Origin: Clostridia bacterium
Lineage (GTDB): Bacteria > Bacillota > Clostridia > Christensenellales > CAG-138
DNA: 64,000 nucleotides
Direction of reading: 5' to 3'
NCBI GenBank assembly: GCA_016292635.1
Contig: JAEDIC010000003.1
Location: 1 to 64,000 of the forward strand
Under the pieces are notes generated by a model that saw only the letters and a program-made list of their open reading frames with translations, made no database searches and was not told where the DNA came from. Shown here in pieces: positions 24,914 through 34,312 of this stretch. Within the stretch, counting starts at the first letter, position 1. Each line of letters opens with the position of its first letter. Both the position numbers and the translations under genes were made by a program.

Positions 24914-25843
24914 TTAGCCTTCGACGATCTCGCCGTCCACCAGTATACCGATATTGCCGGCGGAGAGCTCGTTGGCCTCTGCAACAAAGGCGGCCATGCT
25001 GCCATCAGCCAGGCAGGCTTCTACAGCCATGTTTACGCCGGCCAGCAGAGCGAAGTTATCCTTGCTTACGCCAACCGCGGAACCTTCAGCCTCGTAGGGA
25101 ACATCCAGCACAATGGCCAGTTCGGGGTAGCTGATAGCGTAAGTTTCGGCAACGGCAGTTTCGATGTAAGCACCGTCCAGAGTACCGGCCAGAAGCTCAG
25201 CAATGATGTCGGTAACCTTAGTCAGAGGTACGATGTCGGCTTCGGGGGAATTCTCGTTTGCAAGATCCATCTGAATGGAGCCGTTCTGGGCGCCGATGGT
25301 CCAGTCAGCCTTATTGGTATCCTCGAGAGTAGCGAAGTTAGCCTCTTTGCCCTTTATTGTTACGAAAGACTGGCCGCCCTCATAGTAGATGACTGAGAAA
25401 TCCATCTTATCCATTCTGGCGGGGTCGGGAGAGTAACCGGCGAGGGAAAGATCCACGTTCTTTGCTGCCAGCTCAGCCAGAGTACCATCGAAGTCCATGG
25501 GAACTACCTCAAGCTCAAGGCCAAGATAGTTGGCTATATACTCGGCAAGGCTCATATCGAAGCCGGCAAGAGCATACTCACCGTTCTCATCTACTACGTA
25601 GAACTCATAGGGAGCGAAGTCAGGAGAAGTTGCTACAGTGAGCGTGCCCTCGGATACGGTGGTAATATGTCCCTTTAGCTCATCAATGCTCATGGCGGCG
25701 TAGTCATCGTAGGTGAGAGCTGCGGGAGTCTCTTCGGCGGGAGCGGCTTCCTCAACGGGAGCTTCTTCGGCGACGGGGGCGGCGCAGGCTACAAAGCTGA
25801 ACGCCATACAAAGTACCATTACCAGTGCAAACAGTTTCTTCAT
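24914..25843 (-). CDS. Amino-acid ABC transporter solute-binding lipoprotein
   Basis: A 309-residue SBP-family-3 protein. The signal peptide ends in the lipobox F-V-A-C, so the Cys is lipidated and the protein is tethered outside the membrane; an Ala/Glu/Pro-rich spacer follows. The first lobe begins with T-V-A-T-S-P-D-F-A-P-Y-E-F and includes G-F-D-M-S-L-A, both standard for this family. ATG 25843 is preceded by GGAGG at 8 nt; a TTG 15 nt earlier overlaps the SD. It is the first gene of the transporter-M20 operon. Confidence 0.94.
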   Translation of the reverse strand: MKKLFALVMVLCMAFSFVACAAPVAEEAPVEEAAPAEETPAALTYDDYAAMSIDELKGHITTVSEGTLTVATSPDFAPYEFYVVDENGEYALAGFDMSLAEYIANYLGLELEVVPMDFDGTLAELAAKNVDLSLAGYSPDPARMDKMDFSVIYYEGGQSFVTIKGKEANFATLEDTNKADWTIGAQNGSIQMDLANENSPEADIVPLTKVTDIIAELLAGTLDGAYIETAVAETYAISYPELAIVLDVPYEAEGSAVGVSKDNFALLAGVNMAVEACLADGSMAAFVAEANELSAGNIGILVDGEIVEG

Positions 25844-26094
25844 TGTGATTTCCTCCAAATTTTATAAAAATTATTGTTTTCTTTTATGTTGGCCCGGTGT
25901 TCCCGAGCACATGTTTAATTATACACACAAAAATGGATTTGTAAAGGCCTTTTTGCAAATTTATTTATTATTTTTTGAATTTTATGCTTATTTCGGCCCT
26001 TTTTATGCATATTTGTGTGTATTATTCGATTTTTTATGCATTTATCATGTATGTATGCAATTTGCCCCATCCTTTTATCTTTTTTACATGAAAA

Positions 26095-26340
26095 AGACAC
26101 GACTTATGCCGTGCCTTCAGAGTGTCAAAAAAGTGGCTGAACGCCACTTTTTTGAGTTTTACGGGTTTTGCCTCTCGCATTCGCTCCCGGGCGGCAAAAC
26201 CCGCAAGGTACGAAAACCTCTGGGTTTTCATCCGTTCTGACGCACATGTCGTCAGAGCCGGATTGAACATAAGGGGCTGCGGCCCCTTATCAACCCCGGG
26301 GTTTTTTGACAGACTGAAGACACGGCTTATGCCGTGCCTT
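26095..26340. repeat. Palindromic MITE-like repeat with nested hairpins
   Basis: Inverted ends CTTCAGAGTGTCAAAAAA (26115-26132) and TTTTTTGACAGACTGAAG (26302-26319) match at 16 of 18 positions and enclose about 170 bp. Inside are hairpins AAAAAAGTGGC/GCCACTTTTTT, CGGGTTTTGCC/GGCAAAACCCG and TAAGGGGC/GCCCCTTA. Just outside, both flanks carry a nearly identical CACGRC-TTAT-GCCGTG hairpin (26098-26113 and 26321-26336) with T runs on the outward side, able to end transcription in both directions. No transposase is present. The stretch 25844-26094 upstream of the binding-protein gene is AT-rich and holds its promoter region. Confidence 0.65.
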
Positions 26341-26361
26341 TTTGTATGGCTTTATGCTGTT

Positions 26362-26952
26362 TTACTTATTCAGCGCAGAGTGCCGCTTGCCGCCGCTTCG
26401 AATATAGCCGCCGCGAACCGCCTTTACGTCGCTTACGGTTATCATAGCGGCGGGGCAATACTGCTGGATCTCATCCATTACGGGCTTCAGGTTCTTACGC
26501 TTTATCATCATCAGCAGCATACAATGGTCATCCGCGTTTCTGCCCTTTACGTCTATTGAGGTTATGCCATAACCGAGAGACTGAAGATATATTGAAAGCT
26601 TTTTTGTTTCCTCAAGAGTGGGCACCACTATCTGCAGGGAAGACAAGCCAAAGGCCAGCCATTCATCCAGCCAGGAGCCGATATAGTTTCCGAGGGCATA
26701 AGCAACCGCATAGGCTAAGCCCTTGAAGGCATCCTGCTTCCAGCCCTCCAACACGCTACTGGCTATCACCAGCCAGAAAACTATCTCTATGAAGGCTATT
26801 ATGCTGCCCTTGAGCCGCTCGCCCCTGTTTATAAGGACAATGCGGAGTGTGCCCATGGATACCTCCAATATCTTGCCCACCAGTATAAATACATAAACCC
26901 AAAAGCTTCCGCTACTCAAGAATGTATCCAGCCAATTAAAAAATGTGTTCAT
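26362..26952 (-). CDS. UPF0316 family membrane protein (DUF5698-DUF2179)
   Basis: A 196-residue protein. The N-terminal half has three membrane helices with the DUF5698 pattern (G-K-I-L-E-V-S-M-G-T-L-R), and the C-terminal half (about 115-180) is a cytosolic DUF2179 domain. DUF2179 also ends the YitT family, and a role in binding a small ligand has been suggested for that domain; here it is unproven. The C-terminal tail is basic and Gly/Arg-rich. The gene stands alone, with the palindromic repeat directly downstream. Confidence 0.85.
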   Translation of the reverse strand: MNTFFNWLDTFLSSGSFWVYVFILVGKILEVSMGTLRIVLINRGERLKGSIIAFIEIVFWLVIASSVLEGWKQDAFKGLAYAVAYALGNYIGSWLDEWLAFGLSSLQIVVPTLEETKKLSIYLQSLGYGITSIDVKGRNADDHCMLLMMIKRKNLKPVMDEIQQYCPAAMITVSDVKAVRGGYIRSGGKRHSALNK

Positions 26953-27084
26953 TGCTTATATCATGCCCGGACATACCGGGCCGTCCTTTCTGTATTAAAT
27001 AGCATTTTTGCGAACGGCGCTTATTATATCACTATTTTGCGGCGTGTCAATGAACAAACTATTAATATTATGCAAGCATTACTA

Positions 27085-27708
27085 TTACTGCATATGCTCA
27101 GTATGGGCATCCTCGGCCGGCTTCTCCGCAGGCTGTTCCGCCACTGCCTCCGCGGCTGCGGCGGCCTTCTGCTCTGTCTTTTCCCGGGAAATACGCTTTC
27201 TGCGGCTATTCCACTGGGCTATTCCCCCAATGCCTATGAGCAGATATACAGCGCCGGCGATTATCATTACAAATCCGCCCAGCGCGGAGCTTCCGCCTTT
27301 TATCAGGTGGCCTGCGGCGACAAATAGGAAATATACCAGGCATACTGCCCCAATGAGAGCGAAAAGGCCGAACAATATCAGCTTAAGCACGGAATTGTTA
27401 TACTTTTCTTCCTTTTTCAGCGGGCTTATAAAGCCGCCGATAAGCATACTGAGTCCAAAGCAGGCAAGGAAAAACATGACCGCTACCATTATAAAGTCAA
27501 CGGCGCGGACAGCCCCCTCTGCCAGCTTCATACCGAAATACCCCCCAAGGGACAATGTGGTCTGTGAGTTTACCCATATTGCCAGCAGCACTCCGCCCAC
27601 CAGCGAACAGGCCGTAACGCCTATTTTCCAGCGTCCATGAGCGCTGCGGGCGTCAACCAGAGAGAATATTATTGCCAGCAGTACCAGCACGCCTGCACCT
27701 ATTAACAT
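27085..27708 (-). CDS. Multi-spanning membrane protein of unknown function
   Basis: A 207-residue protein with five hydrophobic segments: one at the very start (residues 2-17), the rest spread to about residue 160 in pairs with short loops. A basic stretch (N-S-R-R-K-R-I-S-R) follows the last helix and the protein ends in an Ala/Glu-rich, probably helical cytosolic tail (A-A-A-A-E-A-V-A-E). I do not recognise the family. It stands between the UPF0316 gene and the nucleoside transporter, with no partner in the same transcript that would suggest a role. Confidence 0.7.
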   Translation of the reverse strand: MLIGAGVLVLLAIIFSLVDARSAHGRWKIGVTACSLVGGVLLAIWVNSQTTLSLGGYFGMKLAEGAVRAVDFIMVAVMFFLACFGLSMLIGGFISPLKKEEKYNNSVLKLILFGLFALIGAVCLVYFLFVAAGHLIKGGSSALGGFVMIIAGAVYLLIGIGGIAQWNSRRKRISREKTEQKAAAAAEAVAEQPAEKPAEDAHTEHMQ

Positions 27709-27790
27709 ATGTTAATCCTCCTGTATTTTATGCTTACACTATACCACTATTCTGCAAAATATTCTATCCCGCCCCTATTTGTTGTAAAAG

Positions 27791-27816
27791 GAAAAAGTGG
27801 CATACGCCACTTTTTC
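27791..27816 (-). terminator. Terminator of the nucleoside ABC transporter operon
   Basis: An 11-bp perfect stem (27791-27801 with 27806-27816) with loop ATAC and T tracts on both strands, 14 nt after the stop of the last permease gene. Confidence 0.88.
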
Positions 27817-27829
27817 AATAATTCGAAAA

Positions 27830-28813
27830 TTATCTCTCCTCGCGGAAATAGGGCAAGCCCAGATTTGCGGGAGGCTGGTCGTCCTTGTTGTGCCTCATGG
27901 ATATCACGATAAGCACTATCACGGTTACCAGATAAGGCAGCATCTTGAATATTTCCTGAGAGCTTCTGGTAAGACCGGGAATGTAGAAGTACAGCCAGAA
28001 CAGCATACCGAACAGGTAAGAGCCCCAGATACTGCGCTTGGGCTTCCATGTTGCGAATATAACCAGCGCAACGGCAAGCCAACCAAGGCGCTCAATACCG
28101 CCGTCGCTGTCCCATGTGCCCTTGGTGTAATCCATTACATAGTACAGGCCGCCCAAACCGGATATGCCGGCGCCTATGCAGGTTGCCATGTACTTATACT
28201 TGGTTACGTTGATACCGGCGGCGTCTGCAGTGGCGGGACTTTCACCCACGGCACGGAGGTTCAAGCCTATGCTGGTCTTGTTGAGGAACCAGTTCATGAG
28301 TATTGCCAGTATGACGGCGAGATACACCATGAAGCCGAAGGCGGAAAGCAGTATGCCTATGTCGCCCATATTTGCCAGGAATACGGGGGTCTTGCGGAAA
28401 GCCGCGCTGGTTGCGGCAACGTTGATCTGACCCACGCCGCCTGCCAGCTTGTTCAGGGAGCCGCCGAAGAAGTTTGCAAAGCCGCCTGCAAAGATGGTAA
28501 GGGTAAGACCGGTAACGTTCTGATTGGCCCTAAGGGTGATGGTGAGGAAGCTGTAGATAAGGCCGCCTGCCATGGACGCAATGAAAGCACAAGTCAGAGC
28601 TATCAGCACACACACGAAGCCAATGGGTTCCGGGTTGCCCATCTCATAGTAGAAGGCGCCCATCAATCCGCATATACCGCCAAGGTACATTATACCGGGA
28701 ACGCCCAGGTTAAGGTTACCGGATTTCTCTGTAACTATCTCGCCTACGGCGCCGAACATTATAACTGTTCCGAAAACTACTGCAGCCTGTATAAGAGCAA
28801 TTAACTGACCCAT
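27830..28813 (-). CDS. Nucleoside-type ABC transporter permease (NupQ-like)
   Basis: A 327-residue BPD_transp_2 permease with eight to ten membrane helices. The conserved G-N-L-N-L-G segment and the N-x-R-A-V-G-E-S-P coupling loop identify the RbsC/NupQ branch of the family, which moves nucleosides together with a BMP-type binding protein. It shares a single-base stop/start junction with the upstream permease (28813). It forms a heterodimeric pore with that protein. Confidence 0.92.
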   Translation of the reverse strand: MGQLIALIQAAVVFGTVIMFGAVGEIVTEKSGNLNLGVPGIMYLGGICGLMGAFYYEMGNPEPIGFVCVLIALTCAFIASMAGGLIYSFLTITLRANQNVTGLTLTIFAGGFANFFGGSLNKLAGGVGQINVAATSAAFRKTPVFLANMGDIGILLSAFGFMVYLAVILAILMNWFLNKTSIGLNLRAVGESPATADAAGINVTKYKYMATCIGAGISGLGGLYYVMDYTKGTWDSDGGIERLGWLAVALVIFATWKPKRSIWGSYLFGMLFWLYFYIPGLTRSSQEIFKMLPYLVTVIVLIVISMRHNKDDQPPANLGLPYFREER

Positions 28814-29913
28814 TATTTTGCCTCCTCCTTGCTGCCGCGGAATTTTACCTTATAGTTGATGAAGAACTCGCTGCCCAGTATGAAGAAGAGGATTATACCG
28901 GTTATCATGCTGGAAACGTAGTCATTCAGGTTATACCGGGAGGCTATTTCTATTGCGCCCTTTTCAAAGAACACCAACAGCGCCGATATGAGTATCATTA
29001 TGAAGGAGTTGAACTTGGACAGCCAGCATACGATGATGGCTGTGAAGCCCTGACCACCGGCCGTGCTGGTGGATATGGTATGGCTGGCGCCGGCAACGGC
29101 GATAAAGCCCGCTATGCCGCAGAGTGCGCCGGATATAGCCATGGTACGGATGATTACCTTTTTAACGTTTATAGCAGCATAACGTGCGGTGTTTTCGCTT
29201 TCGCCCACAACTGCTATTTCATAGCCCTGCTTGGAGTAGTTAAGGTACAGATACATACCCACTACCAGCAGCATTACGATTATAACGTTAAGGGTGTAGG
29301 CCTGACCGAATATCGGGGGAAACCAACCTGCCTGAGTGCGGGAATTTATGATGCCTACGGTGTTGGAACCGAAGGGGTTTTCCCACTTTGCCACGAAGAA
29401 CGAGGTTATCTGAATTGCGATATAGTTCATCATCAGGGTAAACAGGGTCTCGTTGGTGTTCCACTTTGCCTTAAACAAGCCGGGAATGAGGCCCCATATG
29501 CCGCCCGCCATCATGCTGCCTATCAGCATTATCACCAGCAGGGGGATGGTGGAAACGGTCTTGCCCAGATAGATCATGCAGGCTGCGGATACTATACCGC
29601 CCATAAGTATCTGGCCTTCGGCGCCTATATTCCAGAACTTCATCTTGAAAGCCGGCGCAAGGCCTATGGCGATACACAGCAGCATCATGGTATCACGAAC
29701 GGTGACCCATATACGCTTTGAGGTGCCGAATGCTCCCTCAAACATAGCGCCATATACCTTAAGAGGATTCAGCTTAACTATGGCAAAAATTATGAACGCG
29801 CACACTATCAGGGACAGCGCTACCGCAACAAGCCTTATTCCCCAGGCCTTTCCGCGGCTCATTACGCCCCGCTTGGATATGCGGACGAGGGGTTCTCTGC
29901 TTTCCTTTTTCAT
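28813..29913 (-). CDS. Nucleoside-type ABC transporter permease (NupP-like)
   Basis: A 366-residue permease of the same family as its downstream neighbour but longer at the N-terminus (about 40 residues with basic start R-I-S-K-R-G). It has the W-N-I-G-A-E-G-Q segment and a V-V-G-E-S-E coupling loop facing the ATPase. NupP/NupQ-type pairs always occur with a double ATPase and a BMP lipoprotein, as seen here. The start overlaps the ATPase gene's stop by 4 nt (ATGA-like), implying coupled translation. Confidence 0.92.
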   Translation of the reverse strand: MKKESREPLVRISKRGVMSRGKAWGIRLVAVALSLIVCAFIIFAIVKLNPLKVYGAMFEGAFGTSKRIWVTVRDTMMLLCIAIGLAPAFKMKFWNIGAEGQILMGGIVSAACMIYLGKTVSTIPLLVIMLIGSMMAGGIWGLIPGLFKAKWNTNETLFTLMMNYIAIQITSFFVAKWENPFGSNTVGIINSRTQAGWFPPIFGQAYTLNVIIVMLLVVGMYLYLNYSKQGYEIAVVGESENTARYAAINVKKVIIRTMAISGALCGIAGFIAVAGASHTISTSTAGGQGFTAIIVCWLSKFNSFIMILISALLVFFEKGAIEIASRYNLNDYVSSMITGIILFFILGSEFFINYKVKFRGSKEEAK

Positions 29914-31457
29914 GCTTCTTCCTCCTGTCCCAGATGGGTCATCAGCAGACCCACTTCTTCTTTCTTGATGGTGCGGCCGTCAACTATGCCGCTGACCTTG
30001 CCTGCGCAGAGAACCAGTATCCTGTCGCACAGCTCAAGCAGCACGTCCAAGTCCTCGCCAACATATATAACCGCAACGCCGTGCTTTTTCTGCTCGTTGA
30101 GCAGGTGATATATGGTATAGGAGGTGTTGATATCCAGGCCGCGCACGGCATATGCCGTCATCAGCAGGGAAGGATCGGCGGCTATCTCGCGTCCAACCAG
30201 AACCTTCTGTATATTACCACCGGACATACGGCGCACAGGCGCGTTCATTCCGGGGGTCATTACCTGAAGCTCTTCCACTACCTTTTCCGCCATTCCCCTG
30301 GGGGTCTTGCGGTCAGTGAATATGGACTTGCCGTTGCCATAGGTGCGCAGCATCATGTTATCGGGTATGCTCATGCTGCCCACAAGGCCCATGCCCAAAC
30401 GGTCTTCAGGCACGAATGCGCTGCGTACGCCCATCTTCTTTATATCCATGGAATTGCGTCCAGCAAGCTCCACAGTTTCTTCGGAATCCATTGCGGTATA
30501 CAGCATGCTGCTGCCCGGCTCAACTATCTGCAGACCGGCTATGGCCTCCAGCAGCTCCTTCTGGCCGGAACCGGATATGCCCGCAACGCCCAATATTTCG
30601 CCTCCATAGGCAGTGAAGGATACCTTGTCCAGCTTCTTTACGCCGTCCACATCAAGCACCGTAAGGTCCTTAACGACCAGGCACTCACGAAGATTTTCAG
30701 GCTCGGGCCTGTCAATGTTCAACGTTACGGCATGGCCCACCATCATGTCAGTGAGCTGCTGAGGATTGGTTTCGGCGGTGGCGATATCACCTATATACTG
30801 ACCCTTGCGAAGAACGGCAACCCTATCGGATATTGCCATAACCTCATGGAGCTTATGGGTGATTATGACGATGGACTTGCCATCCGCCTTCATGTTGCGC
30901 ATAACCGCAAAAAGCCTGTCAGTCTCCTGAGGAGTAAGAACGGCGGTGGGCTCGTCCAGTATAAGTATATCTGCGCCCCTGTACAGCACCTTGACTATTT
31001 CAAGGGTCTGCTTTTCGGATACGGACATATCGTATACCTTCTTGTAAGGCTCAACAACAAAGCCATAGCGGTCGCATATTTCCTTTATGCGGGCCGCAAC
31101 GGACTTAAGGTCTACAAGACGGTTTTCATTCAAGCCAAGTATGATGTTCTCAGCGGCAGTCAACACAGGCACCAGCTTAAAATGCTGATGTATCATGCCG
31201 ATGCGCAGGTTGAAAGCATCTCTGGGGGAAGTAATGCTCACTTCTTTTCCGTCAACGAATATCTGGCCGCTGTCGGGCAGATATATGCCGGAAAGCATAT
31301 TCATGAGGGTGGTCTTACCGCTGCCGTTTTCCCCCAACAGAGAGAGTATTTCTCCCTTATGGATATCAAGGCAGACCTTGTTATTGGCCACGAGAGAACC
31401 AAAGGTCTTGGTAATATTCACCATTTGGACTGCTTTATTCGTTTCCAACTGGGACAT
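29910..31457 (-). CDS. Nucleoside-type ABC transporter ATP-binding protein, two domains (NupO-like)
   Basis: A 515-residue protein with two ABC domains. The first has Walker A G-E-N-G-S-G-K-T-T, a degenerate signature (V-S-E-K-Q-T) and Walker B L-I-L-D-E-P-T-A. The second has a relaxed Walker A (G-I-S-G-S-G-Q-K-E), a good signature (M-S-G-G-N-I-Q-K) and the unusual A-Y-A-V-R-G-L-D in place of Walker B Asp-Glu, typical for the RbsA/NupO group. One site therefore probably hydrolyses while the other binds. It is read after the binding-protein gene, with a hairpin in between. Confidence 0.93.
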   Translation of the reverse strand: MSQLETNKAVQMVNITKTFGSLVANNKVCLDIHKGEILSLLGENGSGKTTLMNMLSGIYLPDSGQIFVDGKEVSITSPRDAFNLRIGMIHQHFKLVPVLTAAENIILGLNENRLVDLKSVAARIKEICDRYGFVVEPYKKVYDMSVSEKQTLEIVKVLYRGADILILDEPTAVLTPQETDRLFAVMRNMKADGKSIVIITHKLHEVMAISDRVAVLRKGQYIGDIATAETNPQQLTDMMVGHAVTLNIDRPEPENLRECLVVKDLTVLDVDGVKKLDKVSFTAYGGEILGVAGISGSGQKELLEAIAGLQIVEPGSSMLYTAMDSEETVELAGRNSMDIKKMGVRSAFVPEDRLGMGLVGSMSIPDNMMLRTYGNGKSIFTDRKTPRGMAEKVVEELQVMTPGMNAPVRRMSGGNIQKVLVGREIAADPSLLMTAYAVRGLDINTSYTIYHLLNEQKKHGVAVIYVGEDLDVLLELCDRILVLCAGKVSGIVDGRTIKKEEVGLLMTHLGQEEEA

Positions 31458-31568
31458 CCTTTCCGCTATCCACTAAGAATATGAAGATAGCCCGTAATAA
31501 AAAATGAAAGAATCGGGAGATGCAATCGAAAAATATGATGAATCTGATAACAGAATCAAGGAATAAGG

Positions 31569-31596
31569 GGGAGAAGCGGGATTATCCGCTTCTCCC
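31569..31596 (-). promoter_or_regulatory. Intercistronic hairpin after the BMP lipoprotein gene
   Basis: An 11-bp perfect stem (31569-31579 with 31586-31596) lies 18 nt after the binding-protein stop and about 110 nt before the ATPase gene. The strong T run is on the plus-strand side; on the minus strand only CCTTATTCC follows, so partial termination or mRNA protection is more likely than a full stop. Confidence 0.6.
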
Positions 31597-31613
31597 TCTT
31601 TTTAGGTTAATGT

Positions 31614-32870
31614 TTAGTTGAGCTCAGTGATGCCGTCGATGCGCAGAGCGAAGTAAGGAGCGCTGCGATGTACGGACTCCTGGAATATGCCGTCAACGAT
31701 AGCTTCAGCAGTATCGTTTACCCAGTCGCCATCGGTATCGAGAGCAAATGCGGTGGTAACGGTCTCGCCGCCTACGGTGAAGTTAGCGGTGTCAAATACG
31801 TTAACGGAGCCATCCTTCAGGCCGGCCCAAGCGGCGTCTACGGCTTCCTGAGTGCCGGCTGCGCAGCTCTCGCCCAGAGCGGAGATCATAACAGCGTCAT
31901 CAGCAGCGCCGATAGCGAAGTCAACGGGAACCTTGCCGGTCTCGAGGAACTGACCGACAACAGCAGTGTACAGAGCAGCCCAGTTGTTCTGAGCGGAAGT
32001 CAGAGCGGCGGTGGGAGCTACGGACAGCATGTCGATGTTGTAGCCTACGCTGTAGCAAACCTTACCGGAATCCAGCTGAGCCTGTATAGCAGAGGGAGCA
32101 CCGGTGGAGTCAGCGTGCTGGCCGATGATTACGCAGCCCTTACCTACCAGAGCGTTGGCAGCTTCGGCTTCTGCGGTGGGATCATACCAAGAGTTGGTGT
32201 ACTGAACATCCATGTGTACATCGGGAACGATGGACTTGATGCCGAGGAAGAATCCGGTGTAGCCGGAAACCACTTCTGCGTAGGGATATGCGCCAACATA
32301 GCCTACATAGGGATCGGTTACGGTGCCGGCATCCATGAGCTCCTTAAGCTTCATACCGGCAACAATACCGGATACATAGCGGCTCTGGAAGGTGTAGGGG
32401 AACATATTGCCTACGTTGTCAAGGCCTTCGAAGGCGGCGGTATCACCGGTAGCAGCTATGAACTGTACTTCGGGATACTCACGTGCAGCCTGCATCATGA
32501 AGGACTGATGACCGTAGGAGTCGGAGATGATCAGGGTGCAGCCCTGCTCAACAAGGTCGACAGCGGTGTCATAGCAAGTTTCATCCTCGGGGATGTTGTA
32601 CTTGTAGATGACCTGGTCGTCGCTCAGACCATGGGCAGCCTTTGCGCCTTCCATGCCTTCGATGTGAGCTACGTCATAGCCGGAGTTCTCGTCATGTACC
32701 AGGATTACGCCGATCTTTACAGCGCCTTCCGCGGGAACTTCTTCTACTACATCTTCTACCTCTCCCTCTGCAGCTTCCTCTGCGGGAGCTTCCTCAGCAA
32801 CAGGGGCAGCACATGCTACCAGGCTGAGAGCCAGAACCAGGGTAAGAATAACAGCTACGAGTTTCTTCAT
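31614..32870 (-). CDS. BMP-family nucleoside-binding lipoprotein
   Basis: A 418-residue solute-binding lipoprotein. The signal peptide ends with L-V-A-C, followed by an acidic Ala/Glu/Val spacer. The fold is Bmp/PnrA-like: I-G-V-I-L-V-H-D-E-N near residue 50, a D-S-Y-G-H segment, and Q-H-A-D-S-T-G-A in the ligand site. PnrA homologues bind purine nucleosides. ATG 32870 has an AAGGAGG site; the longer frame to 32927 is rejected since the signal peptide would be buried. TTGACA lies upstream near 32985. It is the first gene of the NupOPQ-like operon. Confidence 0.92.
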   Translation of the reverse strand: MKKLVAVILTLVLALSLVACAAPVAEEAPAEEAAEGEVEDVVEEVPAEGAVKIGVILVHDENSGYDVAHIEGMEGAKAAHGLSDDQVIYKYNIPEDETCYDTAVDLVEQGCTLIISDSYGHQSFMMQAAREYPEVQFIAATGDTAAFEGLDNVGNMFPYTFQSRYVSGIVAGMKLKELMDAGTVTDPYVGYVGAYPYAEVVSGYTGFFLGIKSIVPDVHMDVQYTNSWYDPTAEAEAANALVGKGCVIIGQHADSTGAPSAIQAQLDSGKVCYSVGYNIDMLSVAPTAALTSAQNNWAALYTAVVGQFLETGKVPVDFAIGAADDAVMISALGESCAAGTQEAVDAAWAGLKDGSVNVFDTANFTVGGETVTTAFALDTDGDWVNDTAEAIVDGIFQESVHRSAPYFALRIDGITELN

Positions 32871-33021
32871 GTGATTTATTCCTCCTTGTAATTTGTTGCT
32901 ATTTTTAGCCGGATAACCGGCGGGCAACCAAAAAGATATGCCAAATTATCATACGTATATTTTCTTACAAACTTCCGTTCATGTCAATATACGTTATTTC
33001 ACGGCTCGCTCGTTAATTTTT

Positions 33022-34254
33022 TTACAGTATGCCGCTTTTTTCCAGCGCATCCAGGCTGGGCTCACACAAGGTGGGCTTGCCCGCGGCCTTCAGGGCGTTC
33101 TTCACGTCCTTGAGTCCGCTGCCCGTGCTTATCACGGTAACAGTCTCGTTGGATTTGATTATGCCGTCTGCAACTGCCTGACGGACGCCTGCAGTGGCAG
33201 TAACGCCTGCGGGTTCGCCAAATACGCCTTCGGTGCGACCCAGCACGCGCATGGTATCCAGAATCTGATCGTCCGTCACCGCTACCCATGTGCCGTTGGA
33301 GGCCTCAACCGCGCGCAGTGCCTTTCTGGGATTGCGGGGCACGCCTACGGCGATGGAATCCGCCAGAGTGTTTTCCTCGGCAGGGATAAGCTCACGGCCT
33401 TCACGGGCAGCATCCACGAAGGGACAGCAGCCGGTGGACTGTACGCCAAGAATCCTGGGTATGCGATCTATCATGCCCAACTGATACAGGTCATTGAAAC
33501 CATTGTATACGCCGCCGATGGTGCAGCCATCGCCCACGGAGCAGGCTACCCAGTCCGTTACCTGCCAGTTGAGCTGCTCGGCGATCTCAAGGGCAACGGT
33601 CTTTTTGCCTTCGGTAAGTATGGGGTTTATGCCCGCATTGCGGTTATACCAGCCGTATTTGTCTATGGCGGCACGGGAAAGGTCAAATGTGGCCTTGTAG
33701 TCGCCCAGCACGGATACTACCTTTGCGCCGAATATAAGCAGCTGGGCCAGCTTTCCCTCAGGGGCGCGGCTGGGCACAAAAATCACGGTCTTTATTCCCA
33801 TGCGGGCGGCGTTTCCCGCGCAGGAAGAAGCCGCATTGCCGGTGGAAGAGCAGGAAATGGTATCATAGCCCAGCTCCACAGCCTTAGCGACCGCAACGCC
33901 GCTGGCCCTGTCCTTCAAAGACGCTGTGGGGTTGATGCCATCATCCTTTATATAGAGGCACTTCAGGCCCAACTCATCACCCAAACGGTTGGATTTGTAC
34001 AGGGGAGTCCAGCCCACACGGAGGAAAGGAGAGAAGTCCCTGTCCTTCAGGGGCATGAGAGCCTTATAGCGCCACATGCTGTTATCCCGGCAGTTTGCCA
34101 GTATTTCACGGGAAAGGGTGTTTTTTTTGATGTAGTCATAGTCAAAAACTATGTCCAGTATGCCCTTTTCCCCGCAGCAGGGGCAGGTCATAAGTTCAGT
34201 ATAGGGAAATTCTTTGCCGCAGATGGTGCAGCGATAGCCTAAAATATGCTTCAT
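33022..34254 (-). CDS. thrC: Threonine synthase
   Basis: A 410-residue PLP enzyme that makes threonine from O-phosphohomoserine. The N-terminus is a zinc ribbon (two C-x-x-C pairs, C-T-I-C and C-P-C-C), and the PLP lysine lies in A-S-L-K-D-R; the glycine-rich phosphate loop is S-C-S-S-T-G-N-A-A. I start at ATG 34254 (AAGGAGAGG upstream); the 25 codons before it have no coding character. The gene is monocistronic and divergent from the E2-like gene. Confidence 0.9.
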   Translation of the reverse strand: MKHILGYRCTICGKEFPYTELMTCPCCGEKGILDIVFDYDYIKKNTLSREILANCRDNSMWRYKALMPLKDRDFSPFLRVGWTPLYKSNRLGDELGLKCLYIKDDGINPTASLKDRASGVAVAKAVELGYDTISCSSTGNAASSCAGNAARMGIKTVIFVPSRAPEGKLAQLLIFGAKVVSVLGDYKATFDLSRAAIDKYGWYNRNAGINPILTEGKKTVALEIAEQLNWQVTDWVACSVGDGCTIGGVYNGFNDLYQLGMIDRIPRILGVQSTGCCPFVDAAREGRELIPAEENTLADSIAVGVPRNPRKALRAVEASNGTWVAVTDDQILDTMRVLGRTEGVFGEPAGVTATAGVRQAVADGIIKSNETVTVISTGSGLKDVKNALKAAGKPTLCEPSLDALEKSGIL

Positions 34255-34312
34255 TTGCGCCTCTCCTTGATGGATGATATATATGGAAACTAATTCAAAT
34301 TTTCGAAGGTTA

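Noticed and set aside
29934..31484. Plus-strand open frame of 516 codons
   Set aside because: It lies exactly opposite the double ABC ATPase gene, has no SD or recognisable domain, and its composition mirrors the real gene.
31668..32891. Plus-strand open frame of 407 codons
   Set aside because: Shadow of the BMP lipoprotein gene, with no start signal or known fold.
32871..33021. Purine riboswitch before the nucleoside-binding lipoprotein
   Set aside because: The region is AT-rich with a GCCGG-ATAA-CCGGC stem, but the conserved loop and junction bases of purine riboswitches are not present.
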